Shown here: positions 41,720-51,462 of the stretch, one piece after another
How positions within the stretch are numbered: the stretch's first letter is position 1
Layout of the letters: every line of letters starts with the position of its first letter
Origin: Bacillota bacterium
GTDB lineage: Bacteria > Bacillota > Clostridia > Lachnospirales > Lachnospiraceae
NCBI GenBank assembly: GCA_023409535.1
Contig: JAEYGZ010000038.1
Span: forward strand, 310,001 to 374,000
Length of the DNA: 64,000 nt
Direction of reading: 5' to 3'
Translations under genes and position numbers: made by a program
The notes under the pieces: generated by a model
Seen by the model: the letters and a program-made list of their open reading frames with translations, nothing else
What the model was told of the DNA's origin: nothing
Database searches by the model: none

Positions 41720-43141
41720 TTATAGGATATCCGCTTCTTCCGGCAGATCCGGCTTCTTTGGCAGCCGTACCGTAAATTTTGTACCCTCAGAAAGCTTACT
41801 TTCCAGTTCAATAGACCCGTTATAATAATTCACAATATGTTTCACGATGGAAAGTCCCAGGCCTGTTCCTCCCACTTTCTTGCTGCGTCCTTTATCTACC
41901 CGGTAAAAGCGTTCAAATACCCGCTGTTTAGCATCCTCAGGTATTCCTACTCCGGTATCCTCAACCATAATTATGATATCATCCGCATCTGTTGTAACGG
42001 TAACCTTTACCTTGCCCTGCGGTTTGTTATATTTAATCGCATTGGTAATCAGATTATTGAAAAGCTCCCGAAGCTGCTGGGTATTTGCATATAGGGAGAT
42101 CGGTCTGCAGTTCATATCGATGCTGACCTGATATTCCTTTGCAAGAGGCTCTAAAGAGGTACAAACCTCGCGTACCAGGGGAGCCAGCCTAACTTCGGAC
42201 AGGGTAACCTCAGCTTCCTTGGTTTCCAGCCTGGAGATCATAAGAATGTCCTCAATCAGACTGGTCATGTTCACAGTCTCTTTCTTAATTCTGGACAGAA
42301 AATCCTTCTCCATTTTTATATCTGTAACCATGCCGTTTTCCAGTAATTCCAGATAACCTCTTACTGAAGTTAAGGGGGTCTTCAGCTCATGGGATACATT
42401 TGAGAAGAATTCCTGGCGGACCATACGCTCGAATTCAATGCGGTCCATAGAAGCCTTCACGGCTTTTCCCATCTCAAGGACGGTATCTGCAATCACATTC
42501 ATTTCATTATAGTTATAGCGCTTAAAATGAAATTCCGGATTCTTTTCCTTAAGCTTTAATAATTCCTCCGCGATTTCATTCAGCGGCCTCGTCACCGACG
42601 CAGAAAAACGGCTTGCAAGAAGTGTTGTTAAAAGAAGAGCAATTCCGATACTGATGAGTATTGCGGGAATTAAAATTCCGATATATTGCTCCAGACCGGA
42701 GAAGGGCACCGCCATACGGAGTATATACTTACCATTTTCAGATATGGCAGCAACATAAAGCAAATTCTCATGCAGGGTATCTGAATTACGGGTGGAATAA
42801 CCAATTCCGCTTTTTAACGCTTCCTTTACCTCTTCCCGATTGCTGTGGTTAGCCATTGTCTTACTATCTGTAACATCACTGTCGGCAATTACTGTCCCAT
42901 CAAGTTCAATGATTGTAAAGCGGGTTGTTTCATTTCCCTTAACCTGCTTTAATAAGTCTACCTGCTCCTTTAAATTACCCTGATAATCAAGACCGTGATC
43001 CGCGATCCGGACAGAATAAAGCATGCTTTCCTCTGCCCGCTCCAGCAAAATATCACTTATGGTGGCACCAAAAATGCTGCCGCTTAAAATAAGCGCCAGT
43101 GATATAATTAATATGAATCTTTGAAATATCGCTCTCTTCAT
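41720..43141 (-). CDS. phoR: Phosphate sensor histidine kinase
   Basis: A 473-residue membrane kinase: TM1 at residues 8-28, an external domain of about 130 residues, TM2 near residues 155-180 (GILIPAILISIGIALLLTTL), HAMP, then dimerisation/phospho-acceptor FFSNVSHELKTPLTSVRGYL, N-box NNLITNAIKYNK and G-boxes VEDTGVGIPE and GGTGLGLSIV. As the last gene of the pst operon it should respond to phosphate supply through PstSCAB-PhoU and phosphorylate the adjacent regulator. Confidence 0.92.
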   Translation of the reverse strand: MKRAIFQRFILIISLALILSGSIFGATISDILLERAEESMLYSVRIADHGLDYQGNLKEQVDLLKQVKGNETTRFTIIELDGTVIADSDVTDSKTMANHSNREEVKEALKSGIGYSTRNSDTLHENLLYVAAISENGKYILRMAVPFSGLEQYIGILIPAILISIGIALLLTTLLASRFSASVTRPLNEIAEELLKLKEKNPEFHFKRYNYNEMNVIADTVLEMGKAVKASMDRIEFERMVRQEFFSNVSHELKTPLTSVRGYLELLENGMVTDIKMEKDFLSRIKKETVNMTSLIEDILMISRLETKEAEVTLSEVRLAPLVREVCTSLEPLAKEYQVSIDMNCRPISLYANTQQLRELFNNLITNAIKYNKPQGKVKVTVTTDADDIIIMVEDTGVGIPEDAKQRVFERFYRVDKGRSKKVGGTGLGLSIVKHIVNYYNGSIELESKLSEGTKFTVRLPKKPDLPEEADIL

Positions 43142-43167
43142 GTCAGCTCCGAAACCCTATTCTCTTC

Positions 43168-43854
43168 TTAGTCTTCTGTCTTTGTAAAGCGATATCCGAC
43201 ACTGCGAACGGTTTTAATTCTGTCCGTCCCTATCTTACCCAGCTTCTGCCTCAAGGTACGAATATGAATGTCAAGGGTTCTGGATTCTCCGTCATATTCA
43301 TAACCCCAGATTTGATTCAGCAGCTCATCCCGGCTGACAACCCTGACATCATGCTCTATAAGATAGAGAAGAAGCTCATACTCCTTATAGGTAAGCTCCA
43401 CAGGCATTCCGGCATTGCTTACTTCCCTGGTCTGAGGATTGATCTTTAAGGTGTCGATTGAAATAATATCATCCACCTCTTCATTTCTTGACCTGCGCAG
43501 CAGAGAACGGATTCTTGCCGCAAGCTCAAGTACACCGAAGGGTTTTGTAATATAATCGTCTGCTCCGACATCCAATCCCATTACTTTATCCAGCTCCTTA
43601 TCCTTTGCCGTAAGGCAAATCACCGGAACATTCTTTAGCTGTGTATCCTGTCTTAGCATACGTATTGCTGTTAAGCCGTCCATACCTGGAAGCATCAGGT
43701 CAAATATGGCCAAATCCGGCTTTTCGTCCTTCATGTCCAGTAATGCCGGTTCCGCTGACTCATATGCCTTAATCTGATAGCCGAACCCCTCAAGTGCAAT
43801 CTTAAGGAGCTCTCTGATATTCTCATCGTCCTCAATTACATAGATTCGTTCCAT
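43168..43854 (-). CDS. phoP: OmpR/PhoB-family response regulator
   Basis: The 228-residue protein has a receiver domain (YVIEDDENIRELL, phosphorylated Asp in LAIFDLMLPGMDG, Lys in YITKPFGVLELAAR) and an OmpR-type winged helix (LTYKEYELLLYLIEH, ESRTLDIHIRTLRQKLG, RTVRSVGYRF). In this context it is the PhoP/PhoB regulator that binds Pho boxes. The operon promoter upstream of pstS carries three such repeats. Confidence 0.93.
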   Translation of the reverse strand: MERIYVIEDDENIRELLKIALEGFGYQIKAYESAEPALLDMKDEKPDLAIFDLMLPGMDGLTAIRMLRQDTQLKNVPVICLTAKDKELDKVMGLDVGADDYITKPFGVLELAARIRSLLRRSRNEEVDDIISIDTLKINPQTREVSNAGMPVELTYKEYELLLYLIEHDVRVVSRDELLNQIWGYEYDGESRTLDIHIRTLRQKLGKIGTDRIKTVRSVGYRFTKTED

Positions 43855-43932
43855 TTTGCACCTCTCTTCATCTTAATGTTATGACTGAATAACCTGGTCT
43901 GCAGGCAATATCGTCTGAGCTTGCCTCCGCTG

Positions 43933-44595
43933 CTACAGAATGCGGATATTGTTTACAGATCCTGTTTCATGAAACTCCGTCCACTCACAGATGTTTACCG
44001 CATGATCGCCGATTCTTTCAAAATATTTTGCTATCATCAGAATATCAACGCATTGATCCACATGCTCGTTGGTGGATCGAAGCAAGCCTGCAACCTCTTC
44101 TTTCACCTTATCAAACAGCTCGTCGACTACGTCGTCCCTCTTCATGATTTCTTTGGATTCTTCAACATTAACCGATGTAAATGCATCTACCGCATCATGC
44201 ACCATGGCTTTTGCCACCTTGCCCATCTCCGGAATATGCTTCACTAGATCATAAACCGGTTCTCTTCTCTCTCTGATAATTAATTCCGCAATATCCGCTG
44301 CATGATCACCGATGCGCTCCATATCTGTAACAACCTTTAATGCGGTGGTAACGATTCTTAAGTCTCTGGCAACCGGCTGTTGCTTTAAAATCAGGGAAAG
44401 GCATCTGGCCTCAATGGTTTTCTCAATATCATTTATATTGCGGTCCCCTTCAATAATTTCCTTTGCCAAAGCTTCATTCTGTGTTTCAAAGGCCTCAAGC
44501 GTTTTTTCTATAGCAACTTCAATGAGATGTCCCATTTCCGTCAAATTATCCTTTAGTAATTGCAGCTCATGTTCAAAGCTCATTCTGGCGGTCAT
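43933..44595 (-). CDS. phoU: Phosphate transport system regulatory protein
   Basis: A 220-residue all-helical PhoU with two repeats, each carrying an E/DxxxD-type metal motif: RIVTTALKVVTDMERIGDHA near residue 80 and VDILMIAKYFERIGDHAVNI near residue 184. It links Pst transport to the PhoR kinase. Located directly between pstB and the two-component genes. Confidence 0.95.
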   Translation of the reverse strand: MTARMSFEHELQLLKDNLTEMGHLIEVAIEKTLEAFETQNEALAKEIIEGDRNINDIEKTIEARCLSLILKQQPVARDLRIVTTALKVVTDMERIGDHAADIAELIIRERREPVYDLVKHIPEMGKVAKAMVHDAVDAFTSVNVEESKEIMKRDDVVDELFDKVKEEVAGLLRSTNEHVDQCVDILMIAKYFERIGDHAVNICEWTEFHETGSVNNIRIL

Positions 44596-44654
44596 ATCAT
44601 TTCCTCCTCTACGATAATTATAATTTATCCTATAATCTATGTCAAATCATGGCA

Positions 44655-45413
44655 TCAACCGAATCTACCCGTAATATAGTCCTCTGTTCTCTTATCCTCC
44701 GGTCTGGTAAACAAGGTATCCGTCGCTGCAAATTCAACCACTTCACCCACCAGGAAAAAAGCTGTGTAGTCAGAGATTCTGGCTGCCTGCTGCATATTAT
44801 GGGTTACGATGGCTACCGTATACTTTTCCTTCAGATCAGACATCAGGTCCTCTATCTTCAAGGTAGAGATGGGATCCAAAGCGGAAGTAGGTTCATCCAT
44901 CAACAGAATCTCCGGTTCAACCGCCAGTGCCCTGGCAATGCAAAGCCTCTGCTGCTGACCGCCGGATAACCCAAGAGCAGATTTCTTAAGGCGATCCTTC
45001 ACTTCGTCAAATAATGCTGCTCCGCGTAAGCTTTCCTCAACAATCTCATCCAGCTTGGTTTTGGACTTGATTCCATGGATTCTTGGGCCGTATGCCACAT
45101 TATCATAGATGGACATAGGAAATGGATTCGGCTGCTGGAATACCATACCGATTTTTTTACGAAGCAGTGTGGTATCCACCCTGGGGTCATAAATGTCTTC
45201 TCCGTCCAGGGTTACCAATCCTTCAATTTTTACTCCCGGAATCAGGTCATTCATACGGTTTAATGTCTTCAAGAAGGTTGACTTACCACAGCCGGAGGGA
45301 CCGATAAATGCTGTAATTGATCTTTCTTTAATATTCATATCCACATCTTTTAACGCATGATTCGTTCCGTAATGTAAATTCAGTCCTTTAGTTATTATTT
45401 TATCCTTTATCAT
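44655..45413 (-). CDS. pstB: Phosphate ABC transporter ATP-binding protein
   Basis: This 252-residue ATPase has Walker A GPSGCGKSTFLK, Q-loop VFQQPNPFPMS, signature LSGGQQQRLCIARALA, Walker B EILLMDEPTSALDP and the characteristic PstB end with FTRPEDKRTEDYITGRFG. It powers phosphate import. The start at 45413 has GAGGA 6 nt upstream; an in-frame TTG four codons earlier overlaps it. Confidence 0.97.
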   Translation of the reverse strand: MIKDKIITKGLNLHYGTNHALKDVDMNIKERSITAFIGPSGCGKSTFLKTLNRMNDLIPGVKIEGLVTLDGEDIYDPRVDTTLLRKKIGMVFQQPNPFPMSIYDNVAYGPRIHGIKSKTKLDEIVEESLRGAALFDEVKDRLKKSALGLSGGQQQRLCIARALAVEPEILLMDEPTSALDPISTLKIEDLMSDLKEKYTVAIVTHNMQQAARISDYTAFFLVGEVVEFAATDTLFTRPEDKRTEDYITGRFG

Positions 45414-45465
45414 AATTATCCTCAAGCCTTTCTTTCCCCGTATCGTCCTCCGTACAGGTATTATT

Positions 45466-46350
45466 TTAGCGCTTATTTACATTAAATTTATGTGATAAAA
45501 ATTTCGTCAGGAAATTGATCCCCAAAACAATCACTAATAATACAAATGCAATTCCAAAAGCGTCACTATATTTAGCCTTCTCCATACTTAGATACATCTG
45601 TATGGTCAGCGTTCCTCCGGGCTGAAGGATTTTCTCCAATAATCCCTCTCCGTATTGTCCCAGCTTTGGCAATAAATACCCGCTTCCTGCCGTAAATAAT
45701 AAAGCAGCGGATTCCCCCACAATACGGCCGATGGACAGGATGATACCCGTGATGATACCGGGCATTGCGGAGGGCAGGAGTATTGTTCTGATCATATACC
45801 ATTTTGTCGCACCTATTCCCAACGCACCGCTTCGGTAGCTGGAAGGAACCGTTCGAAGTGCTTCCTGCGTATTTCGTGTGATTAATGGCAGAACCATAAT
45901 GGCCAGAGTTAAGGAACCTGTCAATACGGAAAAGCCTAACTTTAATGTGATACCAAAAAATACATAGCCGAACAATCCAAATATAATGGAGGGAATTCCG
46001 GAAAGTGTCTCCGTTGTAAACTCAATCAGACGGACAATTCTGCCTGGTTTTGCATATTCGTTTAAGTAAATCGCGGCGCCTACGCCAAAGGGGATAGCAA
46101 TCATTAAGGTAATTACGATAATATAAAGGGTATTCACAATATTTCCGGCAATACCGAAGGTTCCTTTTAATGTACTTGGCACATTGGTAAGAAAAGCCCA
46201 GTCAACGGAGGATATACCACGGATCGTCACATAACCGACGATAACTGCGAGAATTATGATTGATATGGAGGCACAGAAATAAATAACTGCAAGAATCAAA
46301 AAATCAAGCGGTCTTCTTTTTTTATCATAGATACTTTTAGCTGTTGGCAT
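45466..46350 (-). CDS. pstA: Phosphate ABC transporter permease PstA
   Basis: A 294-residue permease with about six transmembrane segments and the inner-membrane EAA-type loop (ALRTVPSSYRSGALGIGATKW). TLSGIPSIIFGLFGYVFF is typical of PstA. It overlaps the pstC stop by 14 bp, so the two halves of the channel are translationally coupled. Confidence 0.96.
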   Translation of the reverse strand: MPTAKSIYDKKRRPLDFLILAVIYFCASISIIILAVIVGYVTIRGISSVDWAFLTNVPSTLKGTFGIAGNIVNTLYIIVITLMIAIPFGVGAAIYLNEYAKPGRIVRLIEFTTETLSGIPSIIFGLFGYVFFGITLKLGFSVLTGSLTLAIMVLPLITRNTQEALRTVPSSYRSGALGIGATKWYMIRTILLPSAMPGIITGIILSIGRIVGESAALLFTAGSGYLLPKLGQYGEGLLEKILQPGGTLTIQMYLSMEKAKYSDAFGIAFVLLVIVLGINFLTKFLSHKFNVNKR

Positions 46351-47275
46351 CTTTTTTTCCTCCCTTCATAACTGCGCTTAATATCAAATTTATAATCATG
46401 ATGAAGGCAAATAAGACTAGCCCGATTGTAAACAATACCTGCTTATGCGTATCTGCAGAATAAGACATTTCGCTGACAACTGCTGTTGTTAAAAAGCGTA
46501 CGGAATTAAAAGGCAGCGGAATATTTGCTTTATTACCGGCTACCAGACTGATCGCCATCGCTTCACCGATCGCTCTGCCCACACCAAGTACAATCGCTGT
46601 CACAATACCGGATTTGGCGGCCGGAATAATTACCTTAAAGATGGTCTGGATTTTCGTTGCGCCCAGCGCCAGAGATGCCTGCTTATAATGCTCCGGTACT
46701 GCTTTTATGGATGATTCGCTGACATTAATTACGGTTGGTAATATCATAATTGCTAATACCAGTACAGCGGAAATCAAATTAGAACCACCCGTAAACTGAT
46801 GCGTAGGTGAATCTTTAAAAATCAATAATTCTATCTTATAAATAATAGGATTTAAGATCAAAATACCAATCAAACCATAAATAACAGACGGGATGCCCGC
46901 CAGCAGCTCTACTGCGGGCCGAACGATTGCTGCCAATGGCTTCGGAGCCGTCTCTGCCAAAAAAACCGCCGTCATCAATCCGATGGGAACGCCGATCAAA
47001 ATAGCCAGAGAGGTACCAAATAATGAGGTAAGAATAACATATAGAATACCGAATCTGGGCTCTGCGGCAGTAGGCATCCAAACGGTTCCAAACAGTATCT
47101 CTTTCAGACCGACCTTAAAGATCGCCGGTGTACCGCGGATAATCATGTATAAGGTTATTGAAAAGACCGCCAAAACCGTAAAAAACGCACACGCGATAAA
47201 AATATAAGCCGCCACTTTTTCTACCGTTTTCTTCGTCTTATAATTTCCTATAATGGAGAAAGTTTTATCTCTCAT
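46337..47275 (-). CDS. pstC: Phosphate ABC transporter permease PstC
   Basis: The 312-residue permease has about six to seven transmembrane segments, LLAGIPSVIYGLIGILILNP near the middle and the loop IKAVPEHYKQASLALGATKIQ. These identify PstC, partner of PstA. ATG at 47275 is 5-6 nt from AAGGAG; a GTG two codons upstream is too close. Confidence 0.96.
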   Translation of the reverse strand: MRDKTFSIIGNYKTKKTVEKVAAYIFIACAFFTVLAVFSITLYMIIRGTPAIFKVGLKEILFGTVWMPTAAEPRFGILYVILTSLFGTSLAILIGVPIGLMTAVFLAETAPKPLAAIVRPAVELLAGIPSVIYGLIGILILNPIIYKIELLIFKDSPTHQFTGGSNLISAVLVLAIMILPTVINVSESSIKAVPEHYKQASLALGATKIQTIFKVIIPAAKSGIVTAIVLGVGRAIGEAMAISLVAGNKANIPLPFNSVRFLTTAVVSEMSYSADTHKQVLFTIGLVLFAFIMIINLILSAVMKGGKKDANS

Positions 47276-47314
47276 AAACACTCCTTATTGAACCATATGT
47301 TTAATAACAGCTTT

Positions 47315-47348
47315 AGGAAGAACTACTCCTTTAAGAGTAACTCTTCCT
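47315..47348 (-). other. Intercistronic hairpin between pstS and pstC
   Basis: AGGAAGA and TCTTCCT halves frame a near-perfect stem of about 14 bp. No T-run follows. In other bacteria a structure here raises pstS transcript over downstream genes, by mRNA stability or partial termination. Confidence 0.6.
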
Positions 47349-47382
47349 CCAGCATAATTTTTATGAATGTTTTCCCTTTTCT

Positions 47383-48303
47383 TTACGGAAGAATTAATCC
47401 TACGCTTTTAATTAATTCCTGACCTTCACTTGACTTAAGGTATTCAAAGAATGCCTGAGTTGTTTCACTCTGAGCTGAGATCTCGCCCTTAGTTGCCATA
47501 ACAAAAGGTCTGCTTAAAGCATAGGAACCTGCCTTAATATTCTCTTCCGTAGGCTCTACACCTTCCACCTTTACTGCAGTTACGGTATCATCAAGAATAT
47601 CTAAGGATACATATCCGATTGCGCCGGGTGTGGAGCTAACTTTAGCTAATACACCGCCGGTGCTGTTGATTTCGTTGGAGTATGCTGCCTTGTCAACGAT
47701 TTCAAGAAGCTCTTCAAAAGCACCTCTGGTACCGGAACCTGCTTCTCTTCCGACTACTACGATAGGCTGATCAGCGCCTCCCAAGTCCTTCCAGTTTGTG
47801 ATTGCACCGGTATAAATCTGAGCTAACTGATCCTTGGTAAGATCTGCTACTGTATTTGCTGTATCAACGATTACTGCAATACCGTCAATTGCTACGATGT
47901 TCTCTGCAAGTCCTGCGCTCTTCTCAGTATCCTTCAGGCTTCTGGAAGAGTTACCTATGTCCACGGTACCTGCGGTTACTGCTTCGATACCGGCGCCGGA
48001 GCCTGTAAATTCAGCGGTAACAGTTACATTAGGATATTTAGCCATAAAAGCTTCTGCTGCTGCGTTAGCAAGCTTCTCCATAGAAGTTGAACCACTCATC
48101 GTTACGGTTCCGCTCAAATCCTGAGCAGCATCTTCGGTATTATTATCTTCAGGTGTGGTGTTGCTGTCAGCCGGAGCCTGTGTTGCTTCTGCGTTACCGT
48201 TATCGCTTGTGTCGCTCTTCGTCGAGCAAGCGCTGAGTGCACCTACAACAAATATACATACAAATAATAAAGCTCCAATTCCTCTAAATCTTTTTTTCAT
48301 CAT
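47383..48303 (-). CDS. pstS: Phosphate-binding lipoprotein PstS
   Basis: A 306-residue lipoprotein. A signal peptide ends at the lipobox LSAC, followed by a Thr/Asn/Asp-rich linker and the phosphate-binding fold: TVTMSGSTSMEKLANAA and EFTGSGAGIEAVTAGTVDIGN near the ligand, then VVGREAGSGTRGAFEELL. It captures extracellular phosphate for PstCAB. First gene of the operon; Pho boxes lie upstream. Confidence 0.97.
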   Translation of the reverse strand: MMKKRFRGIGALLFVCIFVVGALSACSTKSDTSDNGNAEATQAPADSNTTPEDNNTEDAAQDLSGTVTMSGSTSMEKLANAAAEAFMAKYPNVTVTAEFTGSGAGIEAVTAGTVDIGNSSRSLKDTEKSAGLAENIVAIDGIAVIVDTANTVADLTKDQLAQIYTGAITNWKDLGGADQPIVVVGREAGSGTRGAFEELLEIVDKAAYSNEINSTGGVLAKVSSTPGAIGYVSLDILDDTVTAVKVEGVEPTEENIKAGSYALSRPFVMATKGEISAQSETTQAFFEYLKSSEGQELIKSVGLILP

Positions 48304-48377
48304 CTTATCTCCTTCTTTTTTCTTCCTGTTTACAATAATAAATTAACATGTTATAGCCTCTCCAGATACCATAATTC

Positions 48378-48405
48378 TGTTCAGTTTTTGTAAAATCTAT
48401 GTAAA
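48378..48405 (-). promoter_or_regulatory. Pho box with three 11-bp-spaced repeats upstream of pstS
   Basis: On the minus strand TTTACA (48400-48405), TTTACA (48389-48394) and TGAACA (48378-48383) recur every 11 bp. This matches the PhoP-box pattern of TT(A/T/C)ACA repeats known in Bacillus. It lies 75-100 bp ahead of the pstS start. Confidence 0.8.
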
Positions 48406-48451
48406 GCGGTATAATAAAGTCGGTTTCTGTATAAATTATTATGTTTATTTA

Positions 48452-48480
48452 TTGTCAGTATATCCGAAAATAAGTATAAT
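48452..48480 (+). promoter_or_regulatory. Promoter of the IlvD/Edd dehydratase gene
   Basis: TTGTCA (48452-48457) and TATAAT (48475-48480) are separated by exactly 17 bp. This is the best -35/-10 pair in the window. Confidence 0.8.
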
Positions 48481-48528
48481 TAATTATCGCTTGATAGATA
48501 TATGCATTAGGAGAAAGTGAGGACAGAT

Positions 48529-50247
48529 ATGTATAAAAGTGAAGAAATACGCAGATTAGCTCCTGAGATGGATCCGCTCCGTTTAGGAATGGGTTGGAAG
48601 CTTACGGATCTGAATAAACCGAAAATTATGATTGAAAGCACCATGGGTGACAGCCATCCGGGAAGTGTACACCTGCTGGAATTTGTACAATTGGCGGCAG
48701 AGGGAGTCAGTGAAGCCGGCGGAAAAGCCGCCCGTTATTTTACCACGGATATTTGTGACGGTATGGCACAGGGACACGATGGTATCAATTATTCCTTAGT
48801 CAGCCGTGATATGATTGCTAATATGGTAGAGATACATAATAATGCTACCCCCTTTGACGCCGGAATCTTTATCGCCAGCTGTGATAAGGGACTCCCAGGT
48901 CTTTTAATGGGGATTGGACGTACCAATCTGCCTGCAGTGGTAATCCCCGGAGGTGTAATGGAAGCCGGCCCTGATTTGCTCACCCTTGAACAGATCGGCA
49001 TGTACAGCGCAAGGTGTAAGCGGGGTGAGATTACCGAAGAACAGCTGGATTATTACAAGCATAATGCATGCCCTTCCTGCGGAGCATGCAGCTTCATGGG
49101 TACGGCAGGAACCATGCAGGTTATGAGTGAAGCCCTGGGTCTTGCCCTGCCGGGAAGCGCTCTCCTTCCGGCTACCTGCAGTGATTTGCGTGACGTTGCT
49201 AAACAGGCAGGCTTCTATGCCATGGAATTAGCACACTCCGGTCTGACCGCCAGAGATATCGTAACCAAGAAAAGCTTTGAAAATGCTATTATCGTCCATG
49301 CCGCAATTTCAGGCTCCACCAACGCACTGCTGCATTTGCCTGCCATTGCTCATGAGTTTGGGATTCCTATTGATGCCGACACCTTTGAACAGATCCATAA
49401 AGATGCGCGTTATATCCTGGATGTACGCCCCGCCGGCCAATGGCCCTCGGAGTATGTATATTATGCCGGAGGGGTTCCAGCCATTATGGAGGAGCTGCGT
49501 GGCTTACTTCATTTAGATGCTATGACCGTAACCGGTAAGACTCTGGGTGAGAATCTGGATGCGCTGCGTGACAGCGATTATTATGAGAAATGCTCCCTGT
49601 ATCTTAAGAAAACCGGGTTAAAGAAAGAAGATATTATCCGTCCCATTGATAATCCCATAAGCGATAAAGGTACCATTGCACTTCTGCGAGGCAACCTGGC
49701 ACCTGAGGGTGCCGTTGTAAAGCACTCTGCCGTACCGCAGGAAATGCATCAGGCAGTACTGCATGCACGTCCTTTTGATTGTGAAGAGGATGCTATCGCG
49801 GCAGTACTGGCACATGACATACATCCGGGAGATGCGGTATTCATTCGATATGAGGGTCCGAAGGGGAGCGGTATGCCGGAGATGTTTTACACGACGGAAG
49901 CAATCGCATCGGATGAGGTACTGTCTAAATCCATCGCTCTCATTACTGACGGCCGTTTCTCCGGTGCAACTAAGGGTCCGGCAATCGGTCATGTATCCCC
50001 TGAGGCGGCGGAAGGCGGTCCTATTGCCCTGGTAGAAGAGGATGATTTAATTGAGATAGATATTCCAAACAGGGTTCTGGCGATTGTGGGGGTAAAAGGA
50101 GAACGTAAGTCCTCCGAAGAAATTCAGGAGCTTCTGGATCAAAGGCGCGCTGTATGGCAGCCTAAGCCTGCCCGATATGCAAGCGGTGTGCTGAAGATAT
50201 ATTCGGAACGTGCTGTTAGTCCCATGCGGGGCGGCTATATGATGTAA
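48529..50247 (+). CDS. IlvD/Edd-family dehydratase
   Basis: A 572-residue Fe-S dehydratase. Cluster-binding Cys residues lie in IASCDKGLPG (Cys118) and NACPSCGACSFMGTAGTM (Cys187), with TDGRFSGATKGPAIGHVSPEA near the C-terminus. The family covers dihydroxy-acid dehydratase (valine/isoleucine synthesis) and sugar-acid dehydratases. The segment GACSFMGTAGTMQ looks closer to the sugar-acid branch than to the GACGGMYTANTM of typical IlvD, so I leave the name open. ATG 48529 is 6 nt from GAGG; a GTG at 48517 overlaps AGGAG. It is divergent from pstS. Confidence 0.88.
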   Translation: MYKSEEIRRLAPEMDPLRLGMGWKLTDLNKPKIMIESTMGDSHPGSVHLLEFVQLAAEGVSEAGGKAARYFTTDICDGMAQGHDGINYSLVSRDMIANMVEIHNNATPFDAGIFIASCDKGLPGLLMGIGRTNLPAVVIPGGVMEAGPDLLTLEQIGMYSARCKRGEITEEQLDYYKHNACPSCGACSFMGTAGTMQVMSEALGLALPGSALLPATCSDLRDVAKQAGFYAMELAHSGLTARDIVTKKSFENAIIVHAAISGSTNALLHLPAIAHEFGIPIDADTFEQIHKDARYILDVRPAGQWPSEYVYYAGGVPAIMEELRGLLHLDAMTVTGKTLGENLDALRDSDYYEKCSLYLKKTGLKKEDIIRPIDNPISDKGTIALLRGNLAPEGAVVKHSAVPQEMHQAVLHARPFDCEEDAIAAVLAHDIHPGDAVFIRYEGPKGSGMPEMFYTTEAIASDEVLSKSIALITDGRFSGATKGPAIGHVSPEAAEGGPIALVEEDDLIEIDIPNRVLAIVGVKGERKSSEEIQELLDQRRAVWQPKPARYASGVLKIYSERAVSPMRGGYMM

Positions 50248-50341
50248 TAGGAATGTAGTGAGCATATTGTAAGCCAGCTTACAAATATGCGGACGAAGCG
50301 AAAGATCACGACTATGCTTTTCATTCATGATATAGAATTGA

Positions 50342-50395
50342 AAAAGGGTTGTTGTAAAATAATTGCGAACGCAATTAACCTGCAACAACCCTTTT
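50342..50395 (+). terminator. Terminator after the dehydratase gene
   Basis: AAAAGGGTTGTTG and CAACAACCCTTTT pair perfectly (13 bp) around a loop that contains another small hairpin. The T-run suits the plus strand; the A-run before it would allow action on the minus strand for the tRNA. Confidence 0.85.
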
Positions 50396-50402
50396 CTATA
50401 GA

Positions 50403-50474
50403 TGTTCCCAGCAGGAATCGAACCTGCAACTGAGACTTAGGAGGTCCCTGTTATATCCATTTAACTATGAGAAC
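50403..50474 (-). tRNA. tRNA-Arg (anticodon CCT)
   Basis: A 72-nt cloverleaf on the minus strand: acceptor GTTCTCA pairing with TGGGAAC, anticodon stem-loop GGGACCTCCTAAGTCTC with anticodon CCT, T-arm GCAGGTTCGATTCCTGC and discriminator A. CCA is not encoded. Confidence 0.93.
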
Positions 50475-50571
50475 ACTGTTTATCTCATTCCTTTCGGAAG
50501 TGAAATCATAAACACAGCGTATTTATTCTACTATGTCCTGCCTGCTAAGTCAATAACAAATCTAGATAAAA

Positions 50572-51462
50572 TCAATCCTTTGCCTGCTCAGAAAAGCCGA
50601 TACTGCCCTGCATCCACAGATTACCCTTGAATCTTCTTCCAACCATAGGTTCTCCAAGCAAATCTTCTTTATTAATGCACAGACGGAAGGTAATGTCATT
50701 ACATACCAGCTGCATATCATAAATTTCTTCCCTGGTAAGACTGTTCACGATAGTATTGCACTCCAAAATTGTAGCAATTACACTGTAATTATCAGACTCC
50801 GACCCAAAGGGAATGAATGAGGTATCCACGATGGAATAGATGTCTTCCTTCTTCGCCCTTCTTGATATCATTGCATAGGTATCAATATCATCAATGGTCA
50901 GGCTGTCAATGGCGTCCTGATTTCCTTTCTTTGCTTCCGCAATAAGATTATTGCGGTACTTTGTCTCCGCGCTGATGTTGCGGACCTGAACCTCATCCAT
51001 TTCAATAGGAAGCAGAATCTTACCCTCCAGGGATAAGGCCGCCAGTGTGATGGGAAAAGAAGTACCCATGGGCATATTTTGATTCTTCTTTTCCAGATAT
51101 TCAATGACATTTTGTAAATAAAAAATCAGGGAAACCCCTAACCGGAAATCATCACACATACCGGTGTATGCTTCCGAATCTACTCTTTTATTAATTCCCA
51201 CTTCTTCCCTTGTACTAATCGCCTGCCCATAGATCACAGGGAAATAATGATCCATATGGAATTTCTGGTTCTCATCCATCTCTCCGCGAATCGTTATTCC
51301 TATTCCATCACCATATTCCATAATAATTTCTGTCAGACTGTTATTGCTTAGCTGCACGGAACGCACCTTTACCGCATTTTCTGTTATGCTCTCCAATAGC
51401 TGATTTAATTCCATTCTATTATTAATATTCGAAAATCCTATTGCTCTCAGATAACTATGCAT
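50572..51462 (-). CDS. DUF3881-family protein
   Basis: A 296-residue soluble protein, starting MHSYLRAIGFSNINNRMELN and containing FRLGVSLIFYLQNVIEYLEK, that I recognise as DUF3881, a family largely confined to Lachnospiraceae. No catalytic motif is visible and the function is unknown. It lies downstream of tRNA-Arg on the chromosome and is monocistronic. Confidence 0.8.
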   Translation of the reverse strand: MHSYLRAIGFSNINNRMELNQLLESITENAVKVRSVQLSNNSLTEIIMEYGDGIGITIRGEMDENQKFHMDHYFPVIYGQAISTREEVGINKRVDSEAYTGMCDDFRLGVSLIFYLQNVIEYLEKKNQNMPMGTSFPITLAALSLEGKILLPIEMDEVQVRNISAETKYRNNLIAEAKKGNQDAIDSLTIDDIDTYAMISRRAKKEDIYSIVDTSFIPFGSESDNYSVIATILECNTIVNSLTREEIYDMQLVCNDITFRLCINKEDLLGEPMVGRRFKGNLWMQGSIGFSEQAKD

